NCBI RefSeq assembly: GCF_010183535.1
Contig: NC_071330.1
Location: 15,233,717-15,297,716, forward strand
Direction: 5' to 3'
Origin: Caenorhabditis remanei
Lineage: Eukaryota > Nematoda > Chromadorea > Rhabditida > Rhabditidae
Length of the DNA: 64,000 nucleotides
Shown here: piece after piece, positions 1 through 10,069 of the stretch
How the letters are laid out: each line of letters starts with the position of its first letter
Numbering within the stretch: the first letter of the stretch is position 1
Position numbers and translations under genes: made by a program
The notes under the pieces: model-generated
The model's database searches: none
What the model was told of the DNA's origin: nothing
The model's input: the letters and a program-made list of their open reading frames with translations, nothing else

Positions 1-2
1 CC

Positions 3-698
3 GAGAACGCCAAGTTAGAATTGAATAAATCTAAAACGTATGTGCTGAGCCTGGGGAAAAACCCGACCAAAGTAGAATATCGGCTTCAAAACGAGCCAAT
101 AAAACGGGAATTAACAGTTAGAGATCTCGGATTCATACTCAACGAAAAACTTGACTTTAAACTTCACTGGCGCACTGCAATCAAAAAAGCGAATTTCGCG
201 ATTTATTCTATATTTAAATCATTCTGTAGCTCCAACGTCAGATTACTCTTACTGCTTTATAAAACTTTTGCTAGACCATTCTTAGAATACGGGACGGTTG
301 TTTCCAACCCAACTGATATGAAAACAGTGAAATCCATAGAGGCGGTGCAAAATACTTTCACAAGAAGAGTAATGTTTAGAGTGGCTGGTAGACGGATTCT
401 AAACACAGACCCGGAATACAGGAGTGCTTCGGACCGCCTTATAGACTGCAACCTACAAACTCTTAAAGATCGGAGAGAACATTTTGACGTAAAGTTCTTC
501 CATAAACTACTACTAGGTAAAATTGCAATCGACCACTACAATTACTTCAGCTACTCTCCCACGAAAACCCGGCGTGGCCACTCCTACCGATGGAAAACAT
601 CAAAAACTAAAATAGGCAGACTATTTTTTACAAACAGAGTGCTGAATAAAGTAGTAAACCAAAGCTCTAGAAAGAACACTGATTCTGACATTTCTTAA
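3..698 (+). pseudogene. LINE reverse transcriptase, C-terminal part (5' cut by window edge)
   Basis: The frame is open from the window edge and ends at TAA 696-698. The protein resembles the region downstream of the catalytic YxDD of a CR1/jockey-like non-LTR retrotransposon RT: an sKT stretch near the start, then VRDLGFILNEKLDF, a Y..FARPFLEYG segment, an IEAVQNTFTRRV stretch and a DRREHFDVKFFHK tail. These are family-typical thumb and connection motifs. The catalytic core would lie upstream of base 1. A short 3' UTR and an (AAT)n tail follow, as expected for a LINE 3' end. The frame shows no internal stop, so the copy may be fairly young; it is called a pseudogene only because the window cannot show the rest. 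Family assignment is by motif reading. Confidence 0.8.
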
Positions 699-783
699 CT
701 CGACCTCCCTTTCTCTTTTTATTGTATTTATTTATTGTACTCTATTTTTTAATTGATTAACTTTCACGTATCGAGCATGCGTA

Positions 784-811
784 AATAAATAATAATAATA
801 ATAATAATAAA
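784..811 (+). repeat. (AAT)n tail closing the LINE 3' end
   Basis: TAAATAAATAATAATAATAA-type trinucleotide run about 90 bases after the LINE stop codon. CR1-like elements commonly end in short tandem repeats, so this probably marks the element's 3' terminus. Confidence 0.75.
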
Positions 812-932
812 TTGCGTTAAAAAACTTTAGAAAAGGACAATTTAGGGAATTCTTACCTTTCAGGAGTCCATAAATGTTGAGAAACAGATAAATATAGTAT
901 TAGAATTCAAATAAAATCAGAAATACAATAAG

Positions 933-1140
933 CACAGGGGTGCAAAACGCAAGGTCGCTTAAACGCGCTCCGTCGCTCAGCGGTTGGCACGGTGCCAAAA
1001 ACTGACTTGGCTGAGTGCCAAGTTCAAGTTTAGCGTGTGTTTGTTGTATATTTTGATGAAAAACGCGACGCACACGCATCGCGACTCGGCCGGTAATTTC
1101 AAAACTTTTCGTTGCGGACCTTACGCTTCGCACCCCTGTG
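933..1140. mobile_element. 208-bp nested MITE, TSD AATAAG
   Basis: The termini CACAGGGGTGC and GCACCCCTGTG are inverted, and 6-bp duplications AATAAG flank them (927-932 and 1141-1146). The opposite M1 arm (1672-1683) and the M1 copy at 13.11 kb keep the empty site with one AATAAG. The interior holds TCGCTCAGCGGTTGGCA and GTTCAAGTT stretches that vaguely resemble tRNA A and B boxes, too weakly to claim a SINE. Confidence 0.8.
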
Positions 1141-1301
1141 AATAAGTTGTCGACGTTCATCCAGTAGAACATCTTAGAGTAACGGGGGAATAGAAATGAT
1201 GAAAAGGTCCGTTTTCCCAGGGCGAGGGGTCTCTGCGTCTCCTCTATCTCTGTTCCCCTGCCGCAAAAATTCGTGTTCCTAGCAGCTAGCTGTGACTACT
1301 A

Positions 1302-1498
1302 AAAGTGTATAGCTCCCTCTGGTCGGTCCCCCTCACTGCTATACTTCCATCCCTTTTCTTCCCGAATACATTATTTTTTATATCCCGCATTCTCGTCCGC
1401 CAGATGTTCTCCTCCGCGCCAATAGATAATGTAATCGGGAAGAAAAGGGACGGATGTATAGCAGTGGGTCCACTCGACCAGAGGGAGCTATACACTTT
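1302..1498. mobile_element. 197-bp nested MITE with TA target duplication
   Basis: Inverted termini AAAGTGTATAGCTCCCTCTG and its complement, flanked by TA at 1300-1301 and 1499-1500. A TA target and short TIRs are the Tc1/mariner signature. It lies near the axis of the M1 element, which is why short near-mirror reading frames occur on both strands here; they are not genes. Confidence 0.75.
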
Positions 1499-2139
1499 TA
1501 GTTGTCTTAGTCAGCTGCTATGAACACGAATTTTTGCGGGGGAACAGAGTGGAGACGCAGAGAATAAGTGCCTTTCCGCCCCGCCCCCCTCAGCCTCAGG
1601 GTGAAGACGGACCTTCCCTTCATTTCTATTCCCCCGTTACTCTAAGATGTTCTACTGGATGAACGTCGACAACTTATTGTATTAATGATTTTATTTGAAT
1701 TCTAATACTATATTTATCTATTTTTCAATATTCATAGACTCCTGAATGGTAAGAATACCCGAAATTATCAAATTATCATACTTTTTAGTTTTTGGGGTAA
1801 TTTTTCGCGGAAAATTTGAATTTTAGAGTAGAAAATGTGTTTTTTGGAGGTATTAGACACCACACAAAGTTTGACATTTCCCGCTGTAACTCAGTGTTTT
1901 ATTATAATGGAATTTTATTATAGAGGAATTTTGAAGCCTTTTTTGGTGGTATTGGGTCAGAAAACGGTCTGTTTTATATTAAAATTTGACATTCCCCCAC
2001 TTCCCTCACTGCAACTAAATTTTGGTCGGTTTTTTGAAGATTTTTTTCATGATATAGATAGAAAAACCAGAATTTTTGTAGTTTTTATTTTTAAAAAACA
2101 ATAAAATTGAATTTTCTGTCTTACTGTTTCTGAAGCCCA

Positions 2140-2575
2140 AAAAAAACTGTTATTTCAGACTGTCTGGTGCACCTTAGACGCGTTTTTTTGAAAAATAGAG
2201 CATCTGACCGATTTTAGACGGGGTTTGACTTGTTTTTTTGAATGAAAATAAAAATCATTTAATTTTTCAAGTGGGAACACATTTTTAACCCGTTTCACCC
2301 AATGATTTCTGCTCAATAACGGTGATTTCAAAGGGTATGGCGCGCGTTGGACGCGTTTTTTGGAAAATAGAGCATCTGACCGAATCTAGACGGGGTTTGA
2401 TTAGTTTTCAATATAAAAATTTTGAATTTTGAACATTTTCAGTTTTTGACACCTTTTTGACCCGTTTTACATAAAGATTTCCTTTTAAAAACGGTAATTT
2501 TAGGCGTCTGGCGCACCTAAAGCGCGCGCTTTTAGAAAAATGATGCATCTGACCGATTTTTAAATAATCTGTAAT
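2140..2575. repeat. Diverged tandem units with the GTCTGGCGCACC motif
   Basis: Three to four imperfect units of roughly 170-190 bases each carry GTCTGGCGCACCT..GACGCG, then a 'catctgaccgattttagacgg' type stretch and 'ttgacccgtttta'. The same unit recurs at 4.4-4.8, 5.6-5.9 and 16.6-16.9 kb, and the core motif alone at many other places. 1757-2140 is AT-rich sequence with no supported gene. Confidence 0.6.
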
Positions 2576-2639
2576 TCCACGCAGATTTCAAAAAGAAAGT
2601 TACGCCACTAGAATTGAAAAAATCACTAAAAATGCTCAA

Positions 2640-2661
2640 TCATTATTATTATTATTATTAT
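2640..2661 (+). repeat. (ATT)n microsatellite
   Basis: Seven consecutive ATT triplets. Confidence 0.85.
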
Positions 2662-2860
2662 TCCAGGCGCTCGGGGGATCTCAATCAGACCGAGTTCATT
2701 CAGTCATCCAACTCTCCCTATGGAATTTTTAGTCCTCAAAAAACATGACTCCAAAAAAAGTTTGGAAAACCGTTTGGGCCAAAAAAAGAGCAGGTTAGTT
2801 TCTTTTTATCTGAAGACTTGTGTTAGTACTAGTACTAATTTGAAATCCATACAAAACTTA

Positions 2861-3268
2861 CAGTACCACTCAAAAGTATATTAGCTTTTGGTTTTTTCCA
2901 GTTGAAAAGGTCCAGAGTGTGTCATGGTAATACTTATTGTCCCATCAAGTATATTTTTAATGGATCATATAGATCAAAAGTAGAGCTCCATTTTTGTAGT
3001 TGACAACTTTTTTGTACGGGCACTCCCTAGAGAGTTACAGTACTTTCTCCCTCAAATCGACTTTTTTCAGTGCAAAATAGTGCAAATCGTCTTAAAATGA
3101 CTATAGTGTCCGTACAAAAAAGTTGTCAACTACAAAAATGGAGCTCTACTTTTGATCTATATGATCCATTAAAAATCTACTTGATGGGACAATCAGTATA
3201 ACCATGACACACTCTGGACCTTTTCAACTGAAAAAAGCAAAACTTAATATACTTTTGAGCGGTAGTGC
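2861..3268. mobile_element. Foldback element of the GTTGTCAACTAC family
   Basis: Arms of about 190 bases are inverted around 3065. They share CTCAAAAGTATATTA ends, AGGTCCAGAGTGTGTCATGG, TGATGGGACAATCA-like and AGTTGTCAACTACAAAAATG blocks. No coding sequence. Relatives are at 37.85-38.61, 38.64-38.89, 54.34-54.52, 54.94-55.24, 56.82-56.92 and 63.6-63.83 kb. Confidence 0.75.
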
Positions 3269-3466
3269 GCTTTTTTCACATTTTGCCACGTCACTATCCT
3301 AGTTTTGAGGGTCATGTGACAAAAATCTTACCCTATGGGTGTTTTTGGATGAGTAATCCGATTCCGTTATCAATTTTAACCAGAAAAGGTCCGCTGAGTC
3401 AATAAACTCAGTTTCAAGGGTGGCGTTATACTTGACTATGAGTTACGCCCTGTAGTTTATAGCTTA

Positions 3467-3754
3467 CTAGGGAAGGCCCTCGACTCGTTCTGGAGTTATG
3501 GGACGTGACATATACCATCAGAAAGCTGAGAAAACGCTGATTCCAAATATATATTCAGTTTTTGTCCTCGAGTTCTGGTATTCGAGAAAAACCAGGTCAG
3601 AAAGGTCAGAAAGGCAAACTTTGACCTTATTTTTCTCAAATACTAGGCCTCGAGGGCAACAACTGAATATATATTTGGAATCAGCGTTTTCTTAGCTTTC
3701 CAATGATATAGGTCACGACACATATCTCCAGACCGAGCAGAGGGTCTTCCCTAG
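3467..3754. mobile_element. Foldback MITE, CTAGGGAAGG family
   Basis: Ends CTAGGGAAGG / CTTCCCTAG are inverted, with a long palindrome that includes GATTCCAAATATATATTCAG. Flanks are TTA on the left and ATA on the right, an imperfect version of the TTA duplication seen at the 57.1 kb copy. Other copies: 36.10-36.50, 36.78-37.04 and 57.13-57.50 kb. Confidence 0.75.
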
Positions 3755-3872
3755 ATAAAAGTTAAACATACTGAAATAATGTTTTGAGGGAATATAATGA
3801 TATCCCAGGGAGTGACGAGAAAGAACTAATAATTGTGGCGGTTTTTTTCAAATAAATAAGTTCTGTTTTCAG

Positions 3873-5125
3873 GTTACATTCACACGGAAGAACATGAGTG
3901 GATGGTTGGAGTTTGTGTGGTGAGTCTTTGTGGAAATTCTTTTGAAAAATTGGCGGGAAATTCAATTTTTGAATAGCATTAGTAGTATAAAATCACTAAA
4001 ATAGGTCAGAAATGGAAATTTTGGGGTTTTTGATGTAAAAATCACATTTTGGCGATAAAAATGATTAATTTTTCCAACTTTAATGGGAAATATCTCATAA
4101 GTGGGCGCAGCTACATATTTTTTGACGTTTAATAATAATTTTAGCCGCCAGAATCATAATTAGATTAACAAGAAGCGATTTGATCAATTTTTGTCAATTT
4201 TTCTAAAAAAAAACCTACAGTAACCCGATTTTTTTAGGCAAGAAGATGAAATTAATTGAGTTAGTCGGCATTTTAAGAACGAATTTTTATTCAATTTTTA
4301 TTTTTCAGTCGATCGATGTGGATACCATGTCAATCAAATTTGAAAGAACATCAGTGGCAGATGTAAGTTTCAAAAAACAGAAAACCGATGTGTTTTTGAC
4401 TTATTTTACCTAAAGATTTCCTCCTAACAACGGTAATTCTAGGTTGTCTGAAAAATGAGGCGTCTGACCGATTTCAGACCGGTTTTTTGAATGAAAATTT
4501 GAAAATTTCTGATTTTTTAAGTCCACAAACATTTTTGGATCATTTTACCAAAAGATTTACTTTGAAAAACGGTGATTTCAAAGCGTCTGGCGCGCGTTGG
4601 ACGCGTTTTTAGGAAAACGGTGCATTCAGACCGATTTCAGAAGGGTTTTGACTAGTTTTCTATTTGGAAATGATGAATTTTATTAATTTAGTCTTACACA
4701 CATTTGATTTTTAACCGAAAACTACATTTTCTGATATTCTGGGGCGCCTGGGGCGTGTTTCTTCCGAAATAGTGCATCAGACCGATTTCGGACCGGTTTT
4801 GACTATGGAAATTGCGAATTTTCGAAAATTTCCACCTCAGAAACATTAATATCTCACTTGACCTAAAGATTTCCACTGAAAAATGGTAGTCCTAGAAAAA
4901 TTTCACTAAAAATCCAAACATTTGTACCTAACCATTGAAAAACTGATCCCTTTTTTATTTCAGAACGCAGAACCCACAGCTGGCAACGGAACCGAAGAAT
5001 GTAAGAAAGAGCTACCACAATCGATACTACGGGAAATTCAATCGAACGGAGAATTTTGCTTAGAAATGGCTTATGGTTGCTACAATGCCAACTTTATAAG
5101 AGAAAAATTGAAAAGAGGAAGCTGA
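3873..5125 (+). CDS. Small three-exon gene candidate of unknown function
   Basis: Three exons chain in phase: 3873-3919 (after TTTTCAG, before GTGAGT), 4309-4362 (TTTTTCAG to GTAAGT) and 4964-5125 (ATTTCAG to the TGA stop). They encode an internal HTEEHEWMVGV stretch, SIDVDTMSIKFERTSVAD, then a tail with ELPQSILREIQSNGEFC and a basic end. No start exon was found, so the 5' part is missing or further upstream. The HTEEHEW stretch faintly recalls the lipoyl H-protein of glycine cleavage, but the next exon does not follow that family, so I do not claim it. The introns contain GTCTGGCGCACC repeat units. The last exon has a frame-shifted sister copy at 6078-6222. Confidence 0.4.
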
Positions 5126-5206
5126 AAATTAGGTGAGTATACATTTTATTTCAAGTTTTTTTTTCCGCCTGTAGTTATTGTTATTGGGGTTTTCTTATAT
5201 TCAAAA

Positions 5207-5440
5207 CAGAGTTGCGCGGAATTCCGACTTCCGACTTCCGACTTCCGACTTCCGGGCATTTTTTCACTTCCGACTTCCGACTTCCGTTTTCAAAATTTTA
5301 CTTCCGACTTCCGACTTCCGACTTCCGTTTTCAAAATTTTACTTCCGACTTTCGACTTCCGACTTCCGGATTAGAAAATTTACTTCCGACTTCCGACTTC
5401 CGACTTCCCTTTTTGAAAAAATCACTTCCGCGCAACTCTG
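5207..5440. mobile_element. hAT-type element with heptamer minisatellite interior (copy A)
   Basis: Ends CAGAGTTGCGCGGAA and CTTCCGCGCAACTCTG are inverted and flanked by a perfect 8-bp duplication, ATTCAAAA (5199-5206 and 5441-5448). CAGAG-type TIRs with an 8-bp duplication are hAT hallmarks. The 234-bp interior is almost entirely CTTCCGA heptamers broken by short A/T-rich spacers. No transposase. The heptamer makes long reading frames (DFRLPTS repeats) that are artefacts. Confidence 0.9.
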
Positions 5441-6077
5441 ATTCAAAATAATACCTGACTTTTCCTTAGTATTTTTTTTTCCGTACGGAACACCCTATAA
5501 AAATAACTACAGTACAAAGTTTTTCGCTACGAGACCCTTGCGACGCAGTAATAACTTTTCCAGTTTTCAGGCGTTATGATCTCTTAAAAACTCGATTTTT
5601 TCTGATTTCTGGATGATTTTTGAGGAAAAAATTCATTTAATACTTTTGACTCGTTTTACCTAAATATTTCCTCGTATAAACAGTAATTCGAGTCTGCCTG
5701 GCGTGCCTGTGGCGCGTTTTTTGGAAAATGAAAGATCTGGCCGATTTTTGACTAGTTTTTTAATTAGAAAATGCGAGTTTTCAAAAATTCGAGCCTCAGG
5801 CATATTTTTGACCCAAAAACGGTCCTTTCAAAGAGTCTGGCGCACCTTTGAGCGCGTTTTTGTATGACTCATTTGACCGATTTCAGACGGTTTTTGACTG
5901 TGGAAATTGCGAATTTTCAAAAATTTCCACCGCAGAAACTAAAACGGTAATTCTACACACTGTATAGCATCTTGAGTGCGTTTTTTGGATACGACATTCC
6001 ATTTTTAGAGAAAAATTTCAACAAAAATCAAAATATTTGCACCGAACCATTGAAAAAATATAATTTTTTCATTTCAG

Positions 6078-6222
6078 GTTTTCTATCACATGCACTTTTG
6101 ATCGGGCTCCTTGTGCACTGCATCGTCACCCCCCACAACCTGTCGATGTAGTTGCCATAGAGGAATATGATAAAGAGCTTCCGCACCAATACTACGGGAA
6201 CTACAAACCGGGAAAAAATTGA
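6078..6222 (+). pseudogene. Terminal-exon copy of the 3.9-5.1 kb gene candidate
   Basis: After CATTTCAG the frame reads FSITCTFDRAPCALHR..., then EEYDKELPHQYYGNYKPGKN and a TGA. The last part aligns at DNA level with 5004-5060 (gaagaatgtaagaaagagct against gaggaatatgataaagagct) but differs by a one-base indel, so the two copies read different frames at the end. One of the two has shifted; I cannot tell which is ancestral. Function unknown. Confidence 0.4.
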
Positions 6223-6499
6223 ATTAAAAATTGTCACTTATTATTCTAATAAATAATATTGCAGCATATACCAAAATTTTAGAAGAAACACTACATAGAC
6301 TTTCAGTAAGACCTTCGAAAATGCACGCATAACTATTTCCACTGACTTCCGTTGCAAAAGCTGAAAATAAAAAACAATTCAAATATTATTTGGTCAAATT
6401 TTTTTTGAATCTTTTTTTGCTTGTTTTTTTGGGGTTTTTCATGTCAAATATTCTAGAAATTCGTATTTTTCGAATATTTTTACCCAAAAATCGTAATTT

Positions 6500-6955
6500 T
6501 TCGAAAATTTTCTATTCTGGCCGAGTGTTGAAGGTAGAATTCCCAATCGTTCAACAGGTCGGGGGTTCGACTCCCCGTGGTGGTCAAAACTTTTTGAATC
6601 TTTTTTTGCTTGTTTTTATCAGATTCTACATGTCAAATAACCTAGAAATTCGTATTTTTTGAATATTTTTACCCTAGAAATCGAAATTTTTCGAACATTT
6701 TCTGTTCTGGCCGAGTGGTTAAGGTAGAATTCCCTATTGCACAACAGGTCGGGGGTTCGATTCCCACAGTGGTCAAAACTTTTTGAATCTTTTTTTGCTT
6801 GTTTTTATCAGATTCTACATGTCAAATAACCTAGAAATTCGTATTTTTTGAATATTTTTACCCTAGAAATCGAAATTTTTCGAACATTTTCTATTCTGGC
6901 CGAGTGGTTAAGGTAATATTCGTAATCAGCGCGTCGATACGGTCAAATTGAGTAT
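6500..6955 (+). repeat. tRNA-like satellite block, three units
   Basis: Units start near 6520, 6705 and 6890 (period about 181-185). Each has GGCCGAGTG-TTAAGGTAGAA (A-box like, as in Leu/Ser tRNAs) and about 40 bases later GGTCGGGGGTTCGATTCCC (B-box like), then a spacer with TTTTTTGCTTGTTTTT and ACATGTCAAATAACCTAGAA. The third unit breaks off after the A box. No anticodon arm fits, so these are not functional tRNAs. Confidence 0.8.
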
Positions 6956-7146
6956 AATCATGACTAGGTATGCGGCATTTTGAAATTTCACCTACTCTAT
7001 GCGCCTGAAGAGCTTCTATTTATCTATTTGTCCAAAATAATTTAAAAAATTGTGCACATTTCAAGCAAAAAACCAATTAAAATGTGGAAAATGAATGAAG
7101 ATTTAGATTTTCGAAACATTTCGAAATTCCGAAAATAATCAATGCG

Positions 7147-7288
7147 TTTATTATCGAAATAAAAAAGTTGCGACATTTTTTCCTCATCGGTGTTTGCGGA
7201 CTTAAGCCAAAATTATCAAATTTTGGCTTAAGTCCGCAAACACCGATGAGGAAAAAATGTCGGAACTTTTTTGTTGCGACAATAAATC
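7147..7288. repeat. Near-perfect 142-base hairpin
   Basis: Arms of about 68 bases around the 4-base loop ATCA. The inner ~48 base pairs are essentially perfect (TTTGCGGACTTAAGCC and its complement). It is not obviously related to the other foldbacks. It could be a small MITE or a source of hairpin RNA. Confidence 0.75.
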
Positions 7289-7444
7289 CTAATCATACAG
7301 ACTTAACTTGACCTGTTTCCAATAATCTTTTGGATTACTGTAGTAGCCACTTTTTAAAATATATTTTTATCGATTTTTACACTCAAAATTTAAAAAATAT
7401 ACAATTTTGAGAAGTATCGGTAAAAAATAAGCAAAATAAAACAG

Positions 7445-7657
7445 TTGTGCCTGGGAAAAACTGAAAATGCAAAAGCAAAAATGTCATGCAGTGTTTTGAC
7501 AGAAGCTGAGACCACAGTACAGAAAAGTAAATACATATCGTTACAACATAAATCTTTATCCGACTCGGATCCTGATGTTGACTTCGATGAGGAAGAACCC
7601 GAAGACAGTTTCGCTGAAAAATTATTTGAAAATATTTTCATAATTTTAGGACTCTAG
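7445..7657 (+). CDS. Short acidic ORF, possible orphan exon
   Basis: A 70-codon frame with an acidic end (SLSDSDPDVDFDEEEPEDSF) and composition unlike the flanking repeats. It ends at TAG just before a minus-oriented tRNA-like block. I see no convincing splice partners. It may be a remnant of a gene or of a transposon's acidic region. Function unknown. Confidence 0.25.
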   Translation: MCLGKTENAKAKMSCSVLTEAETTVQKSKYISLQHKSLSDSDPDVDFDEEEPEDSFAEKLFENIFIILGL

Positions 7658-7689
7658 ATTTAGAGGTTTACATGTAGAATTCGAAAAAA

Positions 7690-8160
7690 AAACAAGCAAA
7701 AAAAGATTCAAAAAGTTTTGACCACCGTGGGGATCGAACCCCCGACCTTTTGAGCGATAGGGAATTCTACCTTCACCACTCGGCCAGAATCGAAAGTTTT
7801 CGAAAAATTACGATTTCTAGGGTGAAAATACTCAAAAACAACGAATTTCTAGGTTATTTGACATGTAGAACCCGAAAAAAATAAGCAAAAAAAGATTCAA
7901 AAAGTTTTGACCACTGTGGGGATTGAACCCCCGACCTGTTGAACGATAGAGAGTTCTACCTTCACCACTTGGCCAGAATAGAAAATGTTCGAAAATTACG
8001 ATTTCTAGGGTAAAAATACTCAAAAACAACGAATTTCTAGGTTATTTGACATGTAGAACCCAAAAAAAAACAAGCAAAAAAGATTCAAAAAGTTTTGACC
8101 ACCTCGGGAATCGAACCCTTGACCCTTTGAACGATAGGGAATTCTACCTTCACCTTTACA
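7690..8160 (-). repeat. tRNA-like satellite block, inverted, three units
   Basis: B-box-like sequences at about 7727, 7914 and 8102 (period 187-188), all on the minus strand, each followed by the A-box complement (ACCACTCGGCCAGAAT). The last unit is cut at 8155. Same family as the plus-strand blocks, in reverse orientation. Confidence 0.8.
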
Positions 8161-8256
8161 GGAGCTACGTCAATACATGGAATGTTCTAGAGAAAGGTTA
8201 CGTAAGGAGTGATCTATAGTGACTCACGGGGCATGACAGCTATTTGAATTTGTTGA

Positions 8257-8379
8257 GCATCAAAAAAGCTCGGGCTGGACAACCTGGCTTACAGACGCAT
8301 CTTGTCGTGGATCCCATTGGATAAAGAAGAGCGTCCGGTGGTGGAAGATGACTTGATGAGTGATTTGGTTTGCTTCTGA
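8257..8379 (+). pseudogene. Possible terminal exon, unknown
   Basis: A 40-residue open stretch ends at TGA 8377-8379. It contains LGLDNLAYRRILSWIPLDKE and an acidic VVEDDLMSDL tail. Codon use and composition look protein-like, but no clear acceptor precedes it and no partner exon was found. Confidence 0.25.
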
Positions 8380-8889
8380 AATGATTTCAAGATAAACTAC
8401 TGAAAAACGTCATGAATTCAACTCACCGTTAACCGCTTGTTACAGTCTCGCACTCATTTCACGGCCCGTTCTCTAATTCTGAGTTGAATAATATTTGCCT
8501 CCAGAAATCTGCGATCCGCTTCCAATTTTTCTTTCCTCATTTGAGCACCCTTCAGCTCGCGGAAAAATTGTTCATTTTCAACCTTCAGAGAATTCCACAC
8601 TTTAAGCATATACAAAACCCTTCTTCTCTCTTTCCTTTTTTTCCAGTTTCTGCTTCTCCGTTTCCGGGATTCCGTTTGGATCTACGTTCTTCCTTCTTGC
8701 AGAGAGAACGCAGTGTTAATAAGAGTGGGGAATCCATATTTTCGCTGAAAAATTATGTTTTACAACTTTTTCTGGAGGCGGAGCCTAAAATCCAGCCTAA
8801 AACACAAATGTTCATAATTCTAGGCTATTCCCGGACAAGTTTTTCAATTTGTATCGCAATATATCAAAAAAGCTTATCTCGCTACAATA

Positions 8890-9560
8890 CTCCATATCTA
8901 CAGTAACCAATTTCTACAGTAGTTCTCCGTGAATACAGTAACCCTCCGATACATTAGTTTGATACTGCAGGATCCATTCGCTACTGTAACTCAGATCTAC
9001 AGTAAGGAGTTGGTACCGTAACCCGATTCTACAGTAATCTGTTCCTACGGTTCTTTGTCAATAGCGTATTTCAATAGATTTAGAACACTATCATTCCTAC
9101 AGTAACCCAAAAGTCTACAATATCCGCACAGGTGTTCTTTTGGGTTTTTTGGTGGTTTTTGAGGTATTTAAGAGCCAAAACTCGTGTTTCTCAGCGTTTT
9201 TCAATTCAGTAACAGAAAAATGAACTTATTTTCAAGGTTTCTCACATCTTACTGTTCAAATGGTATTAAAATGAGCTCTCCACGATCATTTTGAGCCTAG
9301 TTATGAGTCTGGGGCACCTACGGCGCTTCAAAAACAGTAAGACTTCAAAAAAACTCAATTTTGACAGATTTTGAGACGGAAAACTATGAAAATTCTGGTT
9401 GTTTTGATCAAAACAATGATTTCAACTCTAAAAACTTCAAAATTCCTCAAAAATCAACTAAACACTTTCGCTACGGTAACTCGGAGTCTCTACAGTAACC
9501 CGATTCTACAGTAATCTACAGTATCCCTCTGCTATGATTCATATCTACAGTAATCCTTAC
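8890..9560 (+). repeat. Dispersed CTACAGTAA-rich stretch
   Basis: Many irregularly spaced CTACAGTAAcc / ACAGTAATC motifs at 8900-9070 and 9460-9560, on both sides of a 9120-9460 segment shared with 12.77-13.03 and 16.31-16.51 kb. No supported gene. Confidence 0.6.
9120..9460 (+). repeat. Dispersed repeat R1, copy 1
   Basis: Shares 'gagcctagttatgagtctgg', GGCACCT.CGGCGCTT and AAAACAGTAAGAC with the copies at 12770-13030 and 16310-16510. Origin unknown. 9560-10060 holds a TATATATAG at 9680-9688 and short reading frames but no gene I can support. Confidence 0.5.
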
Positions 9561-10069
9561 CTCAAAACTCTTCCAGCTGACACCAGTGATAGCAAATTAG
9601 AATTTTATAAAAATAGAAGACAAGACGCACATTCCGTTAGCACATCTGGACAAACTGTGATATTTGGGGGACCGGGAAGGGTATATATAGTGCCAATAGG
9701 CACCGCCCACTTCTGCGTTCTCCCTCTTTCTCTCCTGTTCTCTATTTCACCATCGGCCGCCACCGTTATGATTACAATTGTTTATCTATGATCACTTACT
9801 TTAGAGAAAGGTCATTTGTTTAAATGTTGGGGAGTGTAATACGAGACGTTTTAGGGGTCTGTCACATGTCAGTCTCTTTTTGTCCTTTTCCGCCTGTTCT
9901 ATTTCTCCGAGGGAGAGTGTAAACAACCAGGATGAAGGACATATTTTTCTCTTTGAGGTAGGCGGGGGCCCAAGTCTTTTCATTCCCGGAAATAAACAAT
10001 TGCAATCATACAAAAACGTTCCCGTAAAACACTTAAAGATTGGGGGCTCTTTTTCCAAAGGTACGGTTC

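Larger units (their letters stand above)
849..1756. mobile_element. Long-TIR element M1, full copy, with two nested insertions
   Basis: The left end (ATTCTTACCTTTCAGGAGTC) and right end are inverted copies of each other over at least 75 bases. The inverted symmetry resumes inside (CGACAACTTATT, TACTCTAAGATGTTCTAC and AATTCGTGTTC blocks), so nearly the whole 908 bp folds back. No transposase is present. Partial copies lie at 13.04-13.42, 17.05-17.11 plus 25.04-25.33, and 53.06-53.34 kb. A 208-bp and a 197-bp element are inserted in its two halves. It is a non-autonomous DNA element; I could not settle its own target duplication. Confidence 0.75.
4380..6250 (+). repeat. Tandem duplication: intron repeat plus terminal exon, two copies
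   Basis: 4741-5125 and about 5870-6222 align: 'ttgactatggaaattgcgaatttt', 'accattgaaaaa', a TTTCAG acceptor and a terminal exon follow in the same order. The heptamer hAT element (5207-5440) and further repeat units lie between the copies. Confidence 0.55.

Noticed and set aside
933..1140. hAT assignment for the 208-bp element because of its CAGGGG
   Set aside because: Starting at CAGGGG would need matching 8-bp flanks, which are AATAAGCA and TGAATAAG; the exact duplication is 6 bp with CACAGGGG ends.
3873..3919. Glycine-cleavage H protein, from HTEEHEWM
   Set aside because: Only about seven residues match and the next exon departs from that family.
5207..5440. CRISPR-like regular array
   Set aside because: The units are 7-mers without unique spacers of constant size, and the genome is eukaryotic.
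5178..5451. Overlapping ORFs made of DFRLPTS repeats
   Set aside because: They are translations of the CTTCCGA heptamer array in hAT-type copy A; all three frames stay open because the repeat lacks stops.
8484..8906. 140-codon ORF
   Set aside because: Phe/Leu/Ser-rich translation of AT-rich DNA without splice sites, motif or paralogue.
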